Assembly: GCA_030841765.1 (NCBI GenBank)
Contig: JAUUSS010000103.1
Coordinates: 1 to 7,659, forward strand
DNA: 7,659 bases
Reading direction: 5' to 3'
DNA from: Collinsella aerofaciens
GTDB lineage: Bacteria > Actinomycetota > Coriobacteriia > Coriobacteriales > Coriobacteriaceae
This document shows, in pieces, positions 4,805 to 7,659 of this stretch. Under the pieces are notes generated by a model. That model was given only the letters and a program-made list of their open reading frames with translations. It had not been told where the DNA came from and did no database searches. Position 1 is the first letter of the stretch. Every line of letters starts with the position of its first letter. Both the position numbers and the translations under genes were made by a program.

Positions 4805-5899
4805 CTAGGAGACTTTCTCGCTCAGGAACTCCCTGAACGCGGGGATGTCAAAGCCAACGAGACCACGCCCGCGCTCTCCGATGACGCCGTCCTCGAGGAG
4901 GCGGCGCTTGTATTGGCTTGCATAGTTGCTGGCGACGCCCATACGCTTGGCAATTTCTGAGACTCTGCTGGGGCCAGAATCGGGCAGCATCGCGAGTAAA
5001 AACTCAATGTCTTTATCGGAAAGCTCCTGATAGGTCGTTTCGAGAATGCGATCGCGCAGTTCCATGCGGGCAAGCAGAGAACCCTGTTGGACATCAGATG
5101 CGCTGATTTTGGGCGAGCTCTCCGAAACATCCCAAGTGCGATATCCGACGAGCTGCATCATGTAGGGGAATCCGTCGACGGCCTTCACAGCATCCTCGAG
5201 CGCTTCTGGTGTGATTGAGCGGCCTCCGGCCTCAACGGTTTTGCGGAATGCGTTTGCAATTTCAACGTCAGTGATTCGTCCCAACTGATGATATTGGGAA
5301 CGCCTGAGGAACGAGACGGAATCGTTACGCAGCAACGCCGATACCTTGTAGGGCAGTCCTGCCATGAGTAGGGCAACTTTTTTACCTTCGCGTACAAAGT
5401 GCTGGTAAACAGAGGCAAATTGAAGCATTTCTTCGAGATCGACGGTGACTTCATCGATGGTGATGAGAAGTCCGATGTCATGTTTTTCGAGTTGCTTAAA
5501 GATGCCATTCATGCGCGTGCGCCAGTTGCCCTGAGCCTCTTGAGCATATGTCCAATCGATGCCCACTGGGCCAATTTGAACACCGTTTATGCGCGCGTGA
5601 GGCTGTGAGAGGTAGCTATCTGCGGCTTCTTTGGTTCGCTCGATAATATCTTCGAGCATGCCTGGCATGGCGGAGACATTTGCTGCGATCCAGCCGTGTT
5701 CAAGCGCCGTTTCTGAAAGGAGCGAGAGAAGCGCCGTTTTGCCCGTTCCCCTTGCGCCAGTAAAAATGGTTGACAGGTTGGGATCTCCCGGGCCGTTGAT
5801 GAAGCCACGGTTGATGTCACGCAGGATATGCTCGCGACCCGCTAGAAAGTGAGGGACGCTTCCGAACGTCGGGGTAAAGGGGTTCTTGCTGTACTCCAT
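4805..5899 (-). CDS. AAA+ ATPase with C-terminal winged helix (Orc1/Cdc6-like ATP-binding protein)
   Basis: A 364-aa AAA+ protein of unknown cellular role. The N-terminus NPFTPTFGSVPHFLAGREHI (6-25) is the typical lead-in (NPF-x-P-x-x-G-x-x-P-x-x-LAGR). Walker A is GARGTGKT (48-55) and Walker B LLITIDE (144-150) with Asp149 and Glu150. A sensor-like RR pair lies at 199-200 (SFLRRSQYHQL). A lid domain follows (about 208-285), with DGFPYMMQLVGYRTWD (242-257) typical of Orc1/Cdc6 and STAND relatives. A winged helix fills about 293-345, with recognition helix near VASNYASQYKRRLLEDGVI (322-340). It is probably a DNA-binding ATPase switch. The start is ATG 5899 (AAAGGAG, 6-nt gap); an upstream ATG at 5953 lies inside the repeat array and is unlikely. 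The gene is more AT-rich than its neighbours, suggesting transfer. Its promoter region holds three identical repeats, possibly its own binding sites. Confidence 0.8.
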   Translation of the reverse strand: MEYSKNPFTPTFGSVPHFLAGREHILRDINRGFINGPGDPNLSTIFTGARGTGKTALLSLLSETALEHGWIAANVSAMPGMLEDIIERTKEAADSYLSQPHARINGVQIGPVGIDWTYAQEAQGNWRTRMNGIFKQLEKHDIGLLITIDEVTVDLEEMLQFASVYQHFVREGKKVALLMAGLPYKVSALLRNDSVSFLRRSQYHQLGRITDVEIANAFRKTVEAGGRSITPEALEDAVKAVDGFPYMMQLVGYRTWDVSESSPKISASDVQQGSLLARMELRDRILETTYQELSDKDIEFLLAMLPDSGPSRVSEIAKRMGVASNYASQYKRRLLEDGVIGERGRGLVGFDIPAFREFLSEKVS

Positions 5900-5910
5900 G
5901 GTAGCTCCTT

Positions 5911-5962
5911 TGCAAGTTTTGCTAATTTTTGCAAGTTTTGCTATCTTTTGCAAGTTTTGCTA
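5911..5962. repeat. Three identical 14-mers at an exact 19-nt period upstream of the AAA+ gene
   Basis: TGCAAGTTTTGCTA occurs at 5911-5924, 5930-5943 and 5949-5962, separated by 5-nt spacers (ATTTT, TCTTT). Each copy contains the dyad GCAA-GTT-TTGC, so each could be a two-fold protein site. The array starts 12 bp from the ATPase start codon and would lie in its leader or over its promoter. It looks like an operator or iteron array, most simply for autoregulation by the winged-helix ATPase. Confidence 0.75.
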
Positions 5963-6000
5963 ACGACTGACCAAAGGGCATCGAAGCAGTGGCGCTGACA

Positions 6001-6049
6001 TTTTTTACGCAGAAAAATAAGCAGAAATCAATTTATCTGCGTTAAAAAA
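6001..6049 (-). promoter_or_regulatory. AT-rich promoter region of the AAA+ gene with an inverted repeat
   Basis: A leftward promoter candidate is TTGATT (6031-6026), 18 bp, TAAAAA (6007-6002), each a 4/6 match. Overlapping it is an inverted repeat TTTTTTACGCAGA (6001-6013) with TCTGCGT-t-AAAAAA (6036-6049), perfect apart from one bulged T. GCAGAAA also occurs twice as a direct repeat (6009-6015, 6021-6027). It could be a second operator; on the minus strand it could also act as a back-up terminator for the topoisomerase transcript. Confidence 0.4.
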
Positions 6050-6060
6050 TAGTTGAGAAG

Positions 6061-6109
6061 AAAAACGACGAGTCCCGGGCGCAATGACGTTGCGTTCCGG
6101 GCCTCGTCG
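6061..6109 (-). terminator. Intrinsic terminator of the topoisomerase gene
   Basis: Long stem on the minus strand: CGACGAG (6109-6103) with CTCGTCG (6072-6066), one mismatch, then CCCGG (6101-6097) with CCGGG (6078-6074). A small bulge and an inner CGCAA/TTGCG stem (6094-6090 with 6084-6080) complete it. It is followed directly by TTTTT (6065-6061) and CTTCTC. It lies 37 nt after the stop codon. Confidence 0.85.
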
Positions 6110-6145
6110 CTTTGCGAAGTATCTAACGATCTCGTTGCCGTCGTC

Positions 6146-7659
6146 CTAGTCAAACAAACTTGGCATGTCGTTTTCTTTCATAAGGGCACCGGCAGAGGGG
6201 AGGCTCTGCGCGGTGAACTTTTCGGCCGAGACGCCGGCGCCAAGGATTTCCTCAGTTGTGCCGACGGTGGTGACCGAGCGGCCCTTCTTGGCTGTAAAGG
6301 CCTGGACGCCCTGCGTGTTGGTGGTCGTCTTGGTCTTGAACAGCGACGTGTTGAAGTTCATCAGGCGGTAGTCGCTCGAGACCAGTGCGATGTCGCGATC
6401 TTCCTTGAGCACCTGGGCATACAGCAGCTTACTGCCACCGTAGATAGCGTTCTTCAAGCGTTTGCGGTTGGTCTTGGTAACGTATCCGGCAAGTGCGACG
6501 CGCACCACGCGGCCGTTCTCAAAGACAAACAGCACGTCGGCCTTGTAGTCATCGGGGTCGATGACCCAGATGACGTTCTCGTCGGGTTCCATCTCAAGAT
6601 CGGTCGGCAGGTATGAGCCCAGCTGTGCCGACTTGGTATCCTCAAACGCCGCAACCTTGCACTTGTACACCTGGCTCTTGTTGGTAAAGACCAGCAATTC
6701 GTGGGTGTTGGAGGACGGAAACTCGATAAAGGGTTTGTCGCCGTCCTTGTACTTGAGCGTGGTCGCCTTCTTGAGCACGCGGTCTGTCATCTTCTTAAGG
6801 TAGCCATCGCGCGAGAGCATGATGGTGACCGGGTACTCCTCGACCTCGGGCTCCAAGCTTACTTCGATAACCTCATGGGGCTCAATCCTGCCCGTGCGGC
6901 GCGGCATCACGTACTTCTTGTTGACTGCGGCCAGCTCGTCGCTGATGACCTTCTTGATGTTCTCCTCGCTGGAGAGGATCTCCTCAAGCTCGGCAATCTC
7001 ACCCTCTAGCTTGGCGATGTCCTTGGTGCGGTTGAGGATGTACTCCTCGTTGATGTTGCGGAGTTTAAGCTCGGCAACAAACTCGGCTTGGGTCTCGTCG
7101 ATGTCGAAGCCGCGCATAAGGTTGGGCACGACCTCGGCTTCGAGCTTGGTACCGCGGATGATGGCGATGGCCTTGTCGATATCGAGCAGGATCGCCTCGA
7201 GGCCGTGCAGCAGGTGCAGGCGCTCGGACTTTTTGCCCAGGTCAAAGTTAATGCGGCGACGCGTGGACTCAATACGCCACTTGACCCACTCGTGCAGGAT
7301 CTGGCGCACGCCCATAACGCGAGGGTAACCATCGACCAGCACGTTGAAGTTGCACGAGAACGAATCCTGCAGCGTGGTCGAGCGATAGAGCTTGGCCATG
7401 AGCTTGTCGGGGTCGACACCGCGCTTAAGGTCGATAGCGATGCGCAGGCCCGAGAGGTCGGTCTCGTCGCGGATGTCGGCGATCTCCTTGACCTTGCCCT
7501 CCTTGGAGAGCTTGACGATGCGCTCGATGATGACATCGGTCTTGGTGGTGTAGGGAATCTCGTAGACCTCGATGATGCGCTCTTCGGGAATCCAGCGCCA
7601 GCGGGAGCGGATCTGGAAGCTGCCAAGGCCGGTCTCGACGATCTTTTCCATCTCCTCGC
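6146..7659 (-). CDS. Type IIA DNA topoisomerase subunit A (topoisomerase IV / gyrase A), C-terminal two thirds
   Basis: Part of the A subunit of an ATP-dependent type II topoisomerase, which cuts and rejoins both DNA strands with a GyrB/ParE-type partner. The 5' end, including the catalytic tyrosine region, lies beyond the right edge; about 503 residues are visible. Numbering from MEKIVETG, IIEVYEIPYTTKTDVIIERI (26-45) and EIADIRDETDLSGLRIAIDL (56-75) match the tower and core of the breakage-reunion domain. A helical coiled-coil arm follows (about 115-245, ending in KDIAKLEGEIAELEEIL). The C-terminal part (about 272 onward) is a beta-pinwheel. I cannot find a canonical GyrA box (QRRGGxG); KKGRSV near the end is at most degenerate. 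That favours topoisomerase IV or the additional A-type subunit found in Clostridia and Coriobacteria over true gyrase. The product ends DMPSLFD, and a strong terminator follows. Confidence 0.88.
   Translation of the reverse strand, partial: EEMEKIVETGLGSFQIRSRWRWIPEERIIEVYEIPYTTKTDVIIERIVKLSKEGKVKEIADIRDETDLSGLRIAIDLKRGVDPDKLMAKLYRSTTLQDSFSCNFNVLVDGYPRVMGVRQILHEWVKWRIESTRRRINFDLGKKSERLHLLHGLEAILLDIDKAIAIIRGTKLEAEVVPNLMRGFDIDETQAEFVAELKLRNINEEYILNRTKDIAKLEGEIAELEEILSSEENIKKVISDELAAVNKKYVMPRRTGRIEPHEVIEVSLEPEVEEYPVTIMLSRDGYLKKMTDRVLKKATTLKYKDGDKPFIEFPSSNTHELLVFTNKSQVYKCKVAAFEDTKSAQLGSYLPTDLEMEPDENVIWVIDPDDYKADVLFVFENGRVVRVALAGYVTKTNRKRLKNAIYGGSKLLYAQVLKEDRDIALVSSDYRLMNFNTSLFKTKTTTNTQGVQAFTAKKGRSVTTVGTTEEILGAGVSAEKFTAQSLPSAGALMKENDMPSLFD

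Noticed and set aside
5900..5953. Upstream ATG at 5953 adding 18 residues to the AAA+ ATPase
   Set aside because: Those codons are the tandem repeats read through, and the ATG at 5899 has its own ribosome site and starts the conserved N-terminus.
5911..5962. CRISPR array
   Set aside because: The repeats are only 14 nt with 5-nt AT-rich gaps; there are no spacers of protospacer length and no cas genes.
6053..7328. Plus-strand open frames across the topoisomerase region (6053-6616, 6819-7328)
   Set aside because: They are antisense to a clearly conserved topoisomerase A sequence and have no domain features.

Overview
This GC-rich window (AT-rich only in a few intergenic stretches) looks like an accessory region of a Gram-positive gut or oral actinobacterium, most likely a Coriobacteriia member of the Collinsella/Olsenella kind. 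That placement is inferred from GC content, strong Shine-Dalgarno sites, the gene families present and the divergent type IIA topoisomerase. No rRNA or other marker settles it.

Layout. Bases 1-1739 (minus strand) hold a tightly coupled lantibiotic-immunity ABC transporter: ATPase LanF, permease LanE, and the start of permease LanG, which runs off the left edge. Divergent from it is a TetR-type regulator gene that breaks off after 33 codons. Directly abutting the break is a piece of a type I restriction specificity subunit (HsdS). About 730 bp (1740-2471) therefore contain no intact gene. At 2472-2921 is a small basic protein with a ToxN/TenpN-like (type III toxin) sequence pattern. It is preceded by a strongly foldable leader with two GNRA-capped hairpins and followed by a clear intrinsic terminator.

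On the minus strand, 3132-3551 is yjdF (DUF2992). Its 5' leader carries a closing stem and an anti-Shine-Dalgarno element and fits the yjdF riboswitch class. Upstream of it is a perfect 19-bp inverted repeat, then an unrecognised 64-codon ORF on the plus strand. Next come an NAD(P)H-dependent FMN reductase/iron-sulfur flavoprotein-like gene (4166-4696), a 94-nt imperfect palindrome between convergent genes, and an AAA+ ATPase with a C-terminal winged helix (4805-5899, minus). The ATPase promoter region carries three identical 14-mers at an exact 19-nt period. A minus-strand terminator then separates it from the 3' two thirds of a type IIA topoisomerase A subunit (6146-7659).

Reading. The transporter and the topoisomerase look like ordinary chromosomal genes. 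The stretch between them is a patchwork of short transcription units, gene scraps and elaborate regulatory DNA or RNA, with signs of past rearrangement and of defence-type cargo (HsdS scrap, ToxN-like toxin). The best candidates for something undescribed are the ToxN-like protein with its folded leader, the twin palindromes at 3764-3814, and the triple repeat in front of the AAA+ ATPase.
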